Origin: Elusimicrobiaceae bacterium
GTDB taxonomy: Bacteria; Elusimicrobiota; Elusimicrobia; Elusimicrobiales; Elusimicrobiaceae
Length of the DNA stretch: 48,746 nt
Reading direction: 5' to 3'
Assembly (NCBI GenBank): GCA_028700325.1
Contig: JAQVSV010000010.1
Location: 1-48,746 of the forward strand
The notes under the pieces were generated by a model. That model saw only the letters and a program-made list of their open reading frames with translations, did no database searches and had not been told where the DNA came from. Shown here piece by piece: positions 33,497 to 42,342 of this stretch (positions are counted from its first letter, which is position 1; each line of letters starts with the position of its first letter). A program made the translations under genes and the position numbers.

Positions 33497-34825
33497 CTAC
33501 TGCGCATACATTTCCTCAATGCGCTTAAGCCCGGCGTCCGGTTCGGAATAGCCGGGATCAAGCTGCTTGGAAATGGTCCATTCCTCGCGCGCCTTGTCAT
33601 AGTCGTTCTGCTGAAAGAAAATCAGGCCACGCAAATAATGCTGGCGAGCCGCTTTCTTGTTTTCCGCGCTCACATCCTGCGTCGCGCCCGGCAGAGAGCT
33701 TCCGTCGGGATTCGTGCCGCCGTTGCCCATTTCCTGCTGCATCCTGGCCTTGCGCGCCTCTTCAGCCTCCCTGCGTTCCCGCTCCGCGTCCTCCGCGGCC
33801 GCGCGCTGGGCTTCCTCCGCCTTGCGCAGCTTGGCTTCTTCGTCGCGGCGCATCTGTTCCTTGGCGCGCGCGATAAGCAGATTCACATACTTTTTGTCGT
33901 AGCCCCATTCCTTGGCCTTGTCCCACTGCTCGATCGCCTGGTTGTAGCGCCGCGCGGAATAAGCTTTCTTGCCGCTGGTTATAAAACTCCCGCCTATCTC
34001 GTTGCGCACTTCTTCCGCCAGTTTCTGGGCTTTGGAATCGCCCGGCTGGATGACAAGCACTTCTTTAAGAGCCTTGTACGCCTGCACGACTTTTCCCTGT
34101 CCGTAATAGTCAAGCGCAAGCTGCAGCTGCTTGTTGGCCCGGTCGGCCCGCAGTTCGTTCTCGACTTCCGCGATCTTGCCGATAATCTCCTGGTCGCCTT
34201 TTTTCAGCAGCAGCGCGTTATACCACTGCATAAGCGCTTCGTCCAGCCGATGCTCGCTGTACGCGATATTGCCGCGGCGCAGATGTTCCGCCGCTATCTC
34301 CCGGTTGGCTTTTTTCAGCCAGTAACTGGCTTTCAGGTTGCCGGGAGAGAGCTTGAGCACATCGTCCCACAGCCGCGCCGCCTCTACCAGCCGGCCTTCC
34401 TTATAAAGCCCCAGCCCCTGCGAAAACTTTTCGTCAATGAGCGCCGATTCCGATAAAACGCCCCTGCGGGCCCCGCCCAGCTCGCCGGACGCCTGCATCA
34501 GCAGCCGCGCATCCTGATAATTGGGATCTATGGAGAGAATTTTCCGGGCCAGTTCCTGACTCTGTTCGTAATCGCCCTCTTTGTACAGGCGATACGCATT
34601 GTCGTAAATACCGCCCAGCATGTGATGCTGCACCCGCTGTTTTTCCAGCTGGATGGTCATCAGATACTGCCGTTTCTCTTCCGCGCTGGAAATGGTGCCC
34701 ACATCAACTTTCTTCAAATCCAGAAACAGGCTCTCCTCACTGCCGCGCGGAACAACCGGCTCCTCCGCCGCGAAAAGCTGCGGAACCGCGCCCGCCAGAA
34801 ATAAAAAAAATGCGAGTTTCTTCAT
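33497..34825 (-). CDS. TPR-repeat periplasmic protein (TadD-like)
   Basis: 442 residues. Signal peptide MKKLAFFLFLAGAVPQLFA, then several TPR units: YRLYKEGDYEQSQELARKIL, LGLYKEGRLVEAARLWDDVL, IAYSEHRLDEALMQWYNALL, LDYYGQGKVVQAYKALKEVL, KKAYSARRYNQAIEQWDKAK and, after a charged helix (RRDEEAKLRKAEEAQRAAAE), IFFQQNDYDKAREEWTISK. Tad loci usually contain a TPR lipoprotein, TadD, needed for secretin assembly. This one has no lipobox Cys after the signal peptide, is longer, and has an inserted Lys/Glu coiled coil. It starts 7 nt after tadC. A TadD-equivalent role is likely from position but not certain. Confidence 0.8.
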   Translation of the reverse strand: MKKLAFFLFLAGAVPQLFAAEEPVVPRGSEESLFLDLKKVDVGTISSAEEKRQYLMTIQLEKQRVQHHMLGGIYDNAYRLYKEGDYEQSQELARKILSIDPNYQDARLLMQASGELGGARRGVLSESALIDEKFSQGLGLYKEGRLVEAARLWDDVLKLSPGNLKASYWLKKANREIAAEHLRRGNIAYSEHRLDEALMQWYNALLLKKGDQEIIGKIAEVENELRADRANKQLQLALDYYGQGKVVQAYKALKEVLVIQPGDSKAQKLAEEVRNEIGGSFITSGKKAYSARRYNQAIEQWDKAKEWGYDKKYVNLLIARAKEQMRRDEEAKLRKAEEAQRAAAEDAERERREAEEARKARMQQEMGNGGTNPDGSSLPGATQDVSAENKKAARQHYLRGLIFFQQNDYDKAREEWTISKQLDPGYSEPDAGLKRIEEMYAQ

Positions 34826-34832
34826 AATCGGA

Positions 34833-35726
34833 CTATTTCACTCCCCCCCCCATCGAGCGGACCATATCCATCGCCATCGGAGCCAATACCAGCAGGAACA
34901 CCGGCGGAAATATAAAAAAGAACAGCGGAAAAAGCATCTTGGTGGAAGCCTGGGCCGCCAGTTTCTCCGCTTTGTTCATGCGGCGAAACCGCATATCAGC
35001 CGCGAAACTGCGCAGCAAATCCACCAGACTTGTGCCCAGCTCGTCGGACTGCACGATAAGCCCCACAAACGAACGCAGATCCTGCAAGCCCGTGCGCGCG
35101 GCAAACCGGCCCAGAGCATCTCGCCGGGTATGGCCCAGCTGGATTTCCACAAGCATCTTGTCCACTTCCTGCTCAAGCGCGGTTTTGTTTTCCGTCAGCC
35201 TGATGATCCGGTCAAACGCAGTTATATAGTCAAGGCCGGATTCGATAATCAGGGCCGACAAATCCACAAATGTCGCGAAATTGCCCAGAATTTCCTCCTG
35301 CCGCGCCTTGATTTTCGCTTTCAGGATAACGCTCGGCAGAATAAACCCCGGCACAGCCATGATAATCCCCAGCAGACTGCCCGTCACATAAATGGAAAAT
35401 CCGCCAAAACACAGGGCGCCAAGCTGCTGGAAATGCAGTATCTGAAGCGGATTGGGGCGGTCCGGCGAACCCAGCAGCATATGCATGTTTTCCAGTTTGC
35501 TTTTAAGCCCGAGCTTTTCCAGGCAGAACACATCCAGCTTGTCCAGAAAATTACGCTCCGGGTCCAGCCCGTCAAAAACGGAAATCTCCTTGCGTTTGTC
35601 TTTAACCAGGTCGGAAACGGCGTTTTCCTCTTTCTGAGTGGGCACCAGCAGCCGCTGCAGGAACACGAACAGGGCCATCGAACTCAGCATGAGCATCGCC
35701 AGCATCAATAATCTGCTTATGTCCAT
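34833..35726 (-). CDS. tadC: TadC inner-membrane platform protein
   Basis: 297 residues. N-terminal membrane helix (about 4-23), a cytosolic stretch with FLDKLDVFCLEKLGL, a paired helix (FGGFSIYVTGSLLGIIMAVPGFILPSV), the T2SSF domain (about 148-255) with ATFVDLSALIIESGLDYITAF, EVDKMLVEIQLGHTRRDALG and VGLIVQSDELGTSLVDLLRS, and a C-terminal helix KMLFPLFFFIFPPVFLLVL. This is the standard GspF-like layout of TadC, which with TadB forms the inner-membrane platform moved by TadA. AGGAG lies 9 bases before the ATG; the gene begins 13 nt after tadB. Confidence 0.95.
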   Translation of the reverse strand: MDISRLLMLAMLMLSSMALFVFLQRLLVPTQKEENAVSDLVKDKRKEISVFDGLDPERNFLDKLDVFCLEKLGLKSKLENMHMLLGSPDRPNPLQILHFQQLGALCFGGFSIYVTGSLLGIIMAVPGFILPSVILKAKIKARQEEILGNFATFVDLSALIIESGLDYITAFDRIIRLTENKTALEQEVDKMLVEIQLGHTRRDALGRFAARTGLQDLRSFVGLIVQSDELGTSLVDLLRSFAADMRFRRMNKAEKLAAQASTKMLFPLFFFIFPPVFLLVLAPMAMDMVRSMGGGVK

Positions 35727-35739
35727 ATCCGTTTTCTCC

Positions 35740-37353
35740 TCAAACCTTCACTACGCCCATTTTGGCGACAACTTTCATGCCTATGCCGATCCACAGCGCC
35801 GAAAAAATAAGCACGCCGACGCCGACGGGACTGCTGTAGAATTTAATCATCACTTTCGGCTGGAAAACGAACATCATAAGCAGTATTATCCACGGCATCA
35901 GACCCACCACGATTGACTGGATCTTCTGCTGCGCCGTAAGCGACTGGACTTTTTCCTCCAGCTTCGACTCCTCGCGGATATTGTCCACTATCCGGGAAAA
36001 TATTTTCGTGAGGTTTCCGCCGACCTGCCGCTGCAGCACCACGGCCTTGATCATGTACGCCAGCATCCTGCTGGCGACGCGTTCCTGCATTCCGAACAGC
36101 GCCTGCTCAAAAGCCGTGCCGAGCTGGTAATTCTTTATGACCAGCCCGAACTCGTCGGAAATCGGCGGCTGCAAATCCTTCGCCACCAGTTCAAAGCCCT
36201 GCACGATATCAAGCCCCGATTTAAGCGAGTTGGAAAGCAGGATCAGCGCGTCCATAAGCTGCGCGTCCACCCTGTGGCCGCGCCGTTCTTTCATATGGGT
36301 GAGGATCGTAGCGGGCATCCTGAGCCCGAGATACGCCCCGAACAGCGTCAGCATTATGAAAACCAGAAAGTTGAAGGTCAGAAGTCCCAGTATCATGCCG
36401 ATCGCCACGGGAGCAAGCACCATATACTCCACCTTCACCTGCATGAACTGCCGGTTGAAATCTTCCGTCCATTTTTTGCTCTTTACTATGTAATCCGCGA
36501 TATACTCGTCCATGGCGCCGCGCCGGTTGACAATCATCACCACAACCGCTATGAACACCAGCAGCATGCCCGCCAGCTTATACAGCAGCGCCGCCATTCC
36601 GCTGCTTTTGCTGGCTTCTTTTTTCTCGTCTATAACCTGCCGGGGTTCGGTGAAAAGCTGTCCGAACGCGGTCTGGCTCATGACGGAAATGGCGACAACC
36701 GCCTGCGCGTACCGCTCCACGTCCTGGCTGGACAGGGAATCGGCCACGCTCTCCATTTCCTTCGCCATCAGATCCAGCGAGGACAAAAGCGCGCGCCCGC
36801 GCCCGTTGAACGAATCGTACAGCCGTGCGCGGTACACCCGGTCCAGCGAAAGCTGATACCTCAAACGGATATCGGAATATTCCTTGATCAGCTTGTTGGG
36901 CGGAATACCGTCGCCGCCCACATCGCGCGGAAAAGTCTTTCTGGTCAGGTCGAAAAAACTGTAGAGCAGGGAAATCGTGGTCTGCCACAGCGCGGCCTCG
37001 CTCAGGTCGCCTTCGGACGGATCGCGCCACACCATGTTCTGCGACATGGAGTTGACGTCTTCCTCCAGCCATTTCGGATAGGCGATGGCCACATTGTCTT
37101 TCTTGTCTTTGTCCCGCTCCGCTCCGCAGTTGATGACCGCGTTGGTAACATCCGCCGGACGTTCCTTGTCCAGATAAAAATAGAAAAGACGCATCTTCTG
37201 GTTCGCGCACTGCACCTGCGCCATTTCCTGCGGCAGCAGCGCATTCGCCGCCGCGGCGGGGACAAACACCCCAACCAGAAACAACACCAGCCCGCATTCC
37301 AGAATGGCGCGCCTGAACAATCCGGTTTTCGCTGTCATTGTGCATTGCCTCAT
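35740..37353 (-). CDS. tadB: TadB platform protein with N-terminal signal peptide and extra domain
   Basis: 537 residues, against about 300-330 for usual TadB. The C-terminal 285 residues are standard: helix about 255-275, a helix pair (LAPVAIGMILGLLTFNFLVF), the T2SSF domain with DALILLSNSLKSGLDIVQGF, LVIKNYQLGTAFEQALFGM and VVLQRQVGGNLTKIFSRIV, and two C-terminal helices. Before this lies a signal-peptide-like segment (LFRRAILECGLVLFLVGVFVPAAAANA, 12-38) and about 200 hydrophilic residues with two Cys (49, 76) and helical segments (SSLDLMAKEMESVADSLSS). The domain should be periplasmic. I used the ATG with GGAG seven bases upstream; another ATG five codons on is possible. It follows the TadZ-TadA gene by 64 nt. 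Confidence 0.88.
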   Translation of the reverse strand: MRQCTMTAKTGLFRRAILECGLVLFLVGVFVPAAAANALLPQEMAQVQCANQKMRLFYFYLDKERPADVTNAVINCGAERDKDKKDNVAIAYPKWLEEDVNSMSQNMVWRDPSEGDLSEAALWQTTISLLYSFFDLTRKTFPRDVGGDGIPPNKLIKEYSDIRLRYQLSLDRVYRARLYDSFNGRGRALLSSLDLMAKEMESVADSLSSQDVERYAQAVVAISVMSQTAFGQLFTEPRQVIDEKKEASKSSGMAALLYKLAGMLLVFIAVVVMIVNRRGAMDEYIADYIVKSKKWTEDFNRQFMQVKVEYMVLAPVAIGMILGLLTFNFLVFIMLTLFGAYLGLRMPATILTHMKERRGHRVDAQLMDALILLSNSLKSGLDIVQGFELVAKDLQPPISDEFGLVIKNYQLGTAFEQALFGMQERVASRMLAYMIKAVVLQRQVGGNLTKIFSRIVDNIREESKLEEKVQSLTAQQKIQSIVVGLMPWIILLMMFVFQPKVMIKFYSSPVGVGVLIFSALWIGIGMKVVAKMGVVKV

Positions 37354-37417
37354 GGTTAATCTCCAACTGCATCCGCTCCAGCAGTTTCCCCGGCGGGCCG
37401 GCTCCGGCCCGCCAGAC

Positions 37418-39637
37418 CTAAGCCTTCGCCGCGCCGCCGCGCTGCTGTTTCTGCTCGTCGGTCCAGAAACTTTCGATCGGCAGGTTAATGCCTCGGGACT
37501 TGAATTCCGGGTAAAATTTCGGCGGCTCGCCCGTAGGATAGAACTTGCCGACCACCTTGCCGCGGTCGTCCACGCCGGTCTGCTTGTACCGGTAGATATC
37601 GTGCGTAAGGATCTGGTTTTCCTCGCGCCCGGTGATCTCCGTAACCGCGGTGACCTTGCGGCTCCCGTCCGAAAACCGGGTAAGCTGCACGACCACATGC
37701 ACGGCGGAGTTGATCATTTCCCGCAACGCCCAGATCGGAAGTTCCGCGCTCGCCATCATGCACATTGCTTCAAGTCTGGTCAGCGCGTCGCGCGGAGTGT
37801 TGGCGTGAATGGTGGCGAGCGAGCCTTCGTGCCCGGTATTCATGGCCTGCAGCATGTCCAGCGCTTCCGAGCCGCGGCACTCGCCGACCACAATCCGGTC
37901 CGGGCGCATCCGCAGGCAGTTCTTCACCAGGTCCCGGATGGACACTTCACCCTTGCCTTCCACGTTCGGCGGCCGGCTTTCCAGCCGGATCCAGTGCACC
38001 TGCTGCAGTTTAAGTTCGGCCGTGTCTTCCACCGTGATGATGCGCTCGTCTTCTGGAATATAGCTAGAGAGCGCGTTTAAAAATGTTGTTTTGCCGGTGC
38101 CGGTGCCGCCGGAAACAATTATGTTTTTCCGGAGTTTCACGCACGCGGCAAGAAACTCCATGCAATCGCGTGAAATTGTGCCGAACCGGAAATAGTCTTC
38201 CGGCCCGTACGGCTTCTGCGAAAAACGCCGGATGGTCAGCGTCGGCCCGGAAACAGCCAGCGGCGGAATGATGGCGTTCACCCGCGACCCGTCTTTCGTG
38301 CGCGCATCCACCAGCGGAGTTGATTCGTCAATGCGCCGGCCCAGCGGCGCCACGATCCTTTTTATAACCTGGATAATCTGCTCGTCGTCCCGGAATGTAT
38401 GCTTGGTCAAAACCAGCTTGCCGGATTTTTCAATAAATACCCGGTCTGCCGCGTTTACCATTATTTCCGAAATGGAAGGGTCGCGCATCAGCTCCTGCAG
38501 CGGACCCAGCCCCAGGATTTCGTCCAGCAACTCGGTTATGAAACGCAGCCGCTGTTCGCGGCCCAACTGCAGGTTCGGCTCCTTCTGCAGGATCTGGTCC
38601 ACGATATTGGAAACTTTCTGGCGCACTTCCGGATCCAGCGCGGACTCGTCCGTAATACGGATGCGCTCCAGTTCCAGCCCTTTTACCACATCTTTGTGGA
38701 TTTTCCGTTTCAGTTCATCCCAAAAAGGCGGCAAGTCGGCAGCGTTAAGCGCTTCCGGCTCGTTGGCTTTCGCCGCCGGCGCCGCGCCCGCGTGACCGCT
38801 CCCCGCCGGAGTTTCCCAAACCGCGCCGGACGCGCGCCGGAAATCCTCGTCCGACACGGAAGTGGTCCACGACTTGTCCAGCGGCTGCAGATTCATCACC
38901 TTGCCAAGGATCATTCTCAGACCCTTGACCCACAGCGTCTGCGGATTGTCCACCACCTCTATGCGCAGCTGGTTGGCCAGCGCGGGAATGCTGTCTTCCC
39001 ACGGCAGAAAAGCCAGTATCCGTTTGTTGAGCTGGTTATAAAACTTTTCCATCTCCTCGGGCGGAATGGAACCAGGAAGATCATAGCAGTTGCAGACGAT
39101 GTCAAACCGGTCCAGCGGAAAATGCATATCCCGGTATTCCTGGAACAGCTGTACCGTGGCGTTGAGGTTCTCCCGGCTGGCATGGGTGATCCAGAACACC
39201 ATGTCCGCGACGTCAAACGCGAAAGTCTGCATCGGAAAACTTGATTCCACGTCAATAAAAATATCAAAAGCGCCGGACAGCTTGCCTATTATCGGCATCA
39301 GCACGCCCGGCGAAATGGTTTCCACCTCCGCCCGGCGGTTGCCGAGCGGGAGCACTCCCACGCCCCACTGCGAAATAGGCAGTTTCCCTTTTAACAGGCC
39401 GCCCGCCACGCTAAGCGACTGCACCCCGATGCTTTTCACCAGATCAGCCACTGTCGGGGGCGTCAGCTTAAGGAATTCCGCGTGCTCGTTGCGGGCCAGC
39501 GGATCAAGCGGAAGTATCAGCACATTGCGCCGCTGAATCCCCGCCCAGGCCAGCGCGAGGTTCATCACCATAGTGGTTTTGCCGACGCCTTCTTTCGGCC
39601 CGGCAACAGCTATAATTCGGGGCACATTGTCTGACAT
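37418..39637 (-). CDS. tadA: TadZ-TadA fusion: localisation ATPase joined to pilus motor ATPase
   Basis: 739 residues holding two normally separate Tad proteins. Residues 1-255 are TadZ/CpaE-like (MinD/ParA superfamily): deviant Walker [11 protein letters not shown] (13-22, signature Lys15), [11 protein letters not shown] at the Walker B position, and no separate receiver domain. A Pro/Ala-rich linker (about 270-300) leads to TadA/CpaF (about 305-739): [19 protein letters not shown], Walker A GGTGTGKT (510-517), [10 protein letters not shown] (Asp box), Walker B RIVVGE (581-586) and the His box [15 protein letters not shown] (605-619). All catalytic motifs are intact, so both ATPases should be active. 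Start supported by GGAG eight bases upstream. Fusion would lock motor number and polar positioning together. Followed by tadB. Confidence 0.95.
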   Translation of the reverse strand: MSDNVPRIIAVAGPKEGVGKTTMVMNLALAWAGIQRRNVLILPLDPLARNEHAEFLKLTPPTVADLVKSIGVQSLSVAGGLLKGKLPISQWGVGVLPLGNRRAEVETISPGVLMPIIGKLSGAFDIFIDVESSFPMQTFAFDVADMVFWITHASRENLNATVQLFQEYRDMHFPLDRFDIVCNCYDLPGSIPPEEMEKFYNQLNKRILAFLPWEDSIPALANQLRIEVVDNPQTLWVKGLRMILGKVMNLQPLDKSWTTSVSDEDFRRASGAVWETPAGSGHAGAAPAAKANEPEALNAADLPPFWDELKRKIHKDVVKGLELERIRITDESALDPEVRQKVSNIVDQILQKEPNLQLGREQRLRFITELLDEILGLGPLQELMRDPSISEIMVNAADRVFIEKSGKLVLTKHTFRDDEQIIQVIKRIVAPLGRRIDESTPLVDARTKDGSRVNAIIPPLAVSGPTLTIRRFSQKPYGPEDYFRFGTISRDCMEFLAACVKLRKNIIVSGGTGTGKTTFLNALSSYIPEDERIITVEDTAELKLQQVHWIRLESRPPNVEGKGEVSIRDLVKNCLRMRPDRIVVGECRGSEALDMLQAMNTGHEGSLATIHANTPRDALTRLEAMCMMASAELPIWALREMINSAVHVVVQLTRFSDGSRKVTAVTEITGREENQILTHDIYRYKQTGVDDRGKVVGKFYPTGEPPKFYPEFKSRGINLPIESFWTDEQKQQRGGAAKA

Positions 39638-39670
39638 TGTTGATTCTCCGCCGGCAGCTTGACAGCCCGC

Positions 39671-40450
39671 TTATTTCACGATTTCCACGGTCACGAACAG
39701 AAACAGCGACCGTTGCTCTTCCGTTATATCCGTCTGCCGGAACAACATTCCGATCAGCGGTATCCGGCCCAGGAACGGAACCCGGCTCTTGCTTATGTTG
39801 CGCGAACTGGATTTAAGCCCGCCGATAACCAGCGTCTCTCCGCTGCGCAGCTCCACTTCCGTTTTGATCTGCCGCGTAAGCATGCTCGGAATCGTTGTGC
39901 CGGACACGATGACCGGATTCGAATAATCCGGCCGCGACACCTCCAGCTGCAGCTGCACATCCACCGTTTCGCGCTTGGGATTGACCACGAACGGCAGAAT
40001 GTTCAGCACCACGCCGAATTTTTTCATGTCCGCGCCGACTCCGCCGCTTGAGTTGGTGTAGGGAACGGGTATTTCTCCGCCCACCACAAACATCGCGTCG
40101 GAGCCGCTTTTCGTGATCACTTTCGGGTTTGAGATGATCTGCGCCTTGCCTTCCTGCTCCAGCAGTTTCAGCGTAGTGCTCAGCAGGGTCTGGCGTTCAA
40201 ACTCGCCGACCGTGAAAATCCCCGGAATGGTGGCCTCGTTAAACGTAAGCGTGGTGTTCCAGGAGAACCCTATATTCTTGCTGATCGAACCGCTGATCTC
40301 AACCACATCCGCACTGACCGCGATCAGCGTCGCCGCCGGCGGTCCGTTCTGCTGCGAGGAGGATTGCTGCGCCCATGCCGCCGGCCCGCCCGCCTGCGCA
40401 AGCGTCAGGCAGGCGAATAAAGTGCGTGTAACTCTAGCTAGTCTGCTCAT
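39671..40450 (-). CDS. Short secretin (CpaC/RcpA-like, C-terminal domain only)
   Basis: 259 residues, about half the usual 420-600 of Tad secretins. Signal peptide to AWA near residue 27, a Gln/Ser-rich stretch, then directly the secretin core: VSADVVEISGSISKNIGFSW, LKLLEQEGKAQIISNPKVIT, GGEIPVPYTN, VGVVLNILPFV-type strand (FGVVLNILPFVV), LQLEVSRPDY, RQIKTEVELRSGETLVIGGL and VPFLGRIPLIGMLFR, with a short C-terminal strand FLFVTVEIV. The N-terminal periplasmic BON and ring domains that contact CpaB and TadA-platform proteins are absent. The frame is complete from ATG (AGGGA upstream) to stop, so this is not a frameshift. Another periplasmic protein may supply the missing ring. Confidence 0.85.
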   Translation of the reverse strand: MSRLARVTRTLFACLTLAQAGGPAAWAQQSSSQQNGPPAATLIAVSADVVEISGSISKNIGFSWNTTLTFNEATIPGIFTVGEFERQTLLSTTLKLLEQEGKAQIISNPKVITKSGSDAMFVVGGEIPVPYTNSSGGVGADMKKFGVVLNILPFVVNPKRETVDVQLQLEVSRPDYSNPVIVSGTTIPSMLTRQIKTEVELRSGETLVIGGLKSSSRNISKSRVPFLGRIPLIGMLFRQTDITEEQRSLFLFVTVEIVK

Positions 40451-40468
40451 TAATTTGTCCCTGCCCGG

Positions 40469-41230
40469 TTAATTCTGGCGGAATAGTTTGCGGAAACTGG
40501 CCATTTCCATGGGATGCTTTTCCATATCGCCCATGCCGCGCACGACTATCGAAACATCGCCCTGTTTCTCCGAAAGCGCCAGGAACTGCGCCTCGATCGG
40601 AGAAAGCGACAGGCTCAGCACGCTCTTGTCCGAAAACGCCTGCGCGCTCTTTTCCGCTTTCTTCTTCGCCTCGGCGGTGCGCTCGCTCATGCCCTGTCCG
40701 AGATTGCCGCCCACTCCCAAAACCAGAATATTCTGCAGGATGGTGGCCGTCACCTTCTCTTTGCGCCCGTCCAGCATCACCGCTTCGAACGTGACCATGA
40801 TGTCAATCCTGTCGCCGGGCTTGACCAGCCCCATGATCGCCGCGTCAACCCCGAGCACCGCGCCGCGCTCGCCGGGCGGAACTTTTACGCTCAGGCCGGC
40901 TTCCGGGCTGAGCGACATCAGCGTTGACTGGGTCAGCTGGTTGCCGCGCGGAATACGCACGGTCGTCACCAGATTGGCGACCATCTTAATGTCGGAGGGA
41001 GTTCTTACCTCAAAAGCGTCCTGCTGCACGAAACGCCGCGGGATCGGAATCGCTTCCACCAGATCGTCCGTTATGACCGTGCGCGCCGGCAGATCCGTCC
41101 GCGCGACTATTATATTGGCGGTTTCGTAAGCCTTGTTCAAGGCGGTTTCCTTGCTGCTTAACGCAAGCCAGTAAATCATGGCGGCGACAAACGCCACCAC
41201 AAGCGGCATCATCAGTCCCTTTTTTTCCAT
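40469..41230 (-). CDS. cpaB: CpaB/RcpC pilus assembly protein
   Basis: 253 residues. N-terminal membrane helix (about 7-26), SAF domain (about 38-100: NIIVARTDLPARTVITDDLVE and MVANLVTTVRIPRGNQLTQS), then the RcpC/CpaB domain with PPGERGAVLGVDAAIMGLVK, PGDRIDIMVTF and ATILQNILVLGVG, and SLSLSPIEAQFLALSEKQGD near the end. This is the usual layout of CpaB/RcpC, a periplasmic partner of the Tad secretin. AGGAGGAG five bases before the ATG is the best ribosome site in the window. It precedes the secretin by 18 nt. Confidence 0.93.
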   Translation of the reverse strand: MEKKGLMMPLVVAFVAAMIYWLALSSKETALNKAYETANIIVARTDLPARTVITDDLVEAIPIPRRFVQQDAFEVRTPSDIKMVANLVTTVRIPRGNQLTQSTLMSLSPEAGLSVKVPPGERGAVLGVDAAIMGLVKPGDRIDIMVTFEAVMLDGRKEKVTATILQNILVLGVGGNLGQGMSERTAEAKKKAEKSAQAFSDKSVLSLSLSPIEAQFLALSEKQGDVSIVVRGMGDMEKHPMEMASFRKLFRQN

Positions 41231-41334
41231 TTAACTCCTCCTAAAAAGCAATGCCCGTAGAAAATTCTTTCAGCAATAAAACCGATCCGGCGCCAAACCC
41301 GCACGGCACAGAAATCTTCCTAAATGAAAAACCA

Positions 41335-41850
41335 TCAGACGCAGGTCCCGTTTTTGCACCAGACCGGGTATTCCACCGGCATCTTCAGCCTGGCGTCAAA
41401 ATCCTTTGTCATGTGCCCGCAGTCGCCCAGCGCGTGGCAAGTCAGCGGAAAAAACAGTTTAAGCTTGAACTTCGCCTCAACCACCATATCCTGATACTCC
41501 ACATCATTCTGCCCGTCCTGCTGCCCGTCCGGCTCGCAGATCGCGGTCACCTGCTGGAACTGGATTATCCCGTCCGCGCTTGTGCCGAACATCTGCCCGA
41601 ACAACTGGTTAGCCTTGCCGGTTTTCTCATCACATCTTCTGCCGTTGCGGGCATCTTTGGGGCCCGCCGAAAGCGCGCAGATCCGGGCAACTTCATACAT
41701 CGCATGGTTCACCAGCAGCATCTGATAGCACAGCATCCCCAATTCCATTATGAGGAATATTACCATCAGGAATACCGGCAGAACCAGCAGCAACTCAACC
41801 GTTGCCTGGCCTTTCGGACCCGGACCCCCGCGACACGCATTGCTGCGCAT
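41335..41850 (-). CDS. tadE: TadE-like pseudopilin (first copy)
   Basis: 171 residues from ATG; an in-frame GTG 21 nt upstream is the alternative. GPGPKG then QATVELLLVLPVFLMVIFLI is a prepilin-like site with Glu+5 and a hydrophobic spine. The start used gives a 14-residue leader, similar to the pilins. The extracytoplasmic part has seven or eight Cys (ARICAL, RRCDEK, AICEPD, TCHALGDCG, WCKNGTC). Position between the Flp pilins and cpaB is normal for a tad minor pilin. The 104-base gap after it holds no feature I recognise. Confidence 0.85.
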   Translation of the reverse strand: MRSNACRGGPGPKGQATVELLLVLPVFLMVIFLIMELGMLCYQMLLVNHAMYEVARICALSAGPKDARNGRRCDEKTGKANQLFGQMFGTSADGIIQFQQVTAICEPDGQQDGQNDVEYQDMVVEAKFKLKLFFPLTCHALGDCGHMTKDFDARLKMPVEYPVWCKNGTCV

Positions 41851-41884
41851 AACGCCAGACCGCCTTAGCACTTTCGGCCCGGAA

Positions 41885-42073
41885 CTAATTGGTGCTCAGC
41901 GTACCGATCGCGCCGGTAATTTTGGTCATTACCTCATTTGCGGCGGCCGGCAACTTGTTCTTAAGCGCGATGCCGACTACCAGCGCAACACCGACGATAG
42001 CCGCCAGAATCAGCAAATACTCGACCGTATTCTGACCGCGTTTTCCTTTGATTAACGATTTAAGCTTTTTCAT
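41885..42073 (-). CDS. flp: Flp major pilin
   Basis: 62 residues. Leader MKKLKSLIKGKRG (13 residues), then QNTVEYLLILAAIVGVALVV with Glu+5/Tyr+6, and a short C-terminal segment ending TLSTN. This is the standard size and sequence of a Flp/Fap pilin and probably the main subunit of the fibre. GGAGG ten bases before the ATG is a strong ribosome site. The 74-nt gap upstream is AT-rich (TATATATA, TATAAG), so an additional promoter is possible, but I cannot name a -35. Confidence 0.95.
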   Translation of the reverse strand: MKKLKSLIKGKRGQNTVEYLLILAAIVGVALVVGIALKNKLPAAANEVMTKITGAIGTLSTN

Positions 42074-42147
42074 AAGTCACTTCCTCCGTAGCCTGCATAT
42101 CTTCCTTATAGTCTTGCTATATATACATACTACGCCGGTTTGCGCCG

Positions 42148-42336
42148 CTACACCGGCTCCGAATACTGCCGTACAATCAATCTGGCACCAGCCGGAAATA
42201 CCGAATTCTTCAGGCCGCTGCCGACAATTCTGTAAATAAGCGCAAAAATCACTACAAGCGTCACCATGGCTAATAGATATTCTACGATAGCCTGGCCTTT
42301 TCTGCCTACTGCGAATCTTCTAAAAAATCTAATCAT
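42148..42336 (-). CDS. Second Flp-type pilin
   Basis: 62 residues. Leader MIRFFRRFAVGRKG, then QAIVEYLLAMVTLVVIFALI (Glu+5/Tyr+6) and an extracytoplasmic part with GLKNSVFPAGARLIVRQYSE. It is the same length as the neighbouring Flp but differs strongly after the helix, so it is a minor pilin or an alternative subunit. No good ribosome site is visible; it starts 6 nt after the PorV-like stop, so reinitiation is likely. Confidence 0.85.
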   Translation of the reverse strand: MIRFFRRFAVGRKGQAIVEYLLAMVTLVVIFALIYRIVGSGLKNSVFPAGARLIVRQYSEPV

Positions 42337-42342
42337 ATTACA

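Noticed and set aside
36578-37372. Alternative minus-strand frame overlapping tadB
   Set aside because: Different frame over the N-terminal extension of TadB; low-complexity translation. The chosen frame has a signal peptide, a good ribosome site and continues into the T2SSF domain.
41231-42147. Own promoter for flp in the AT-rich 74-nt gap
   Set aside because: TATAAG- and TATATA-like hexamers are present, but no acceptable -35 lies at 16-18 bases. Possible, not callable.
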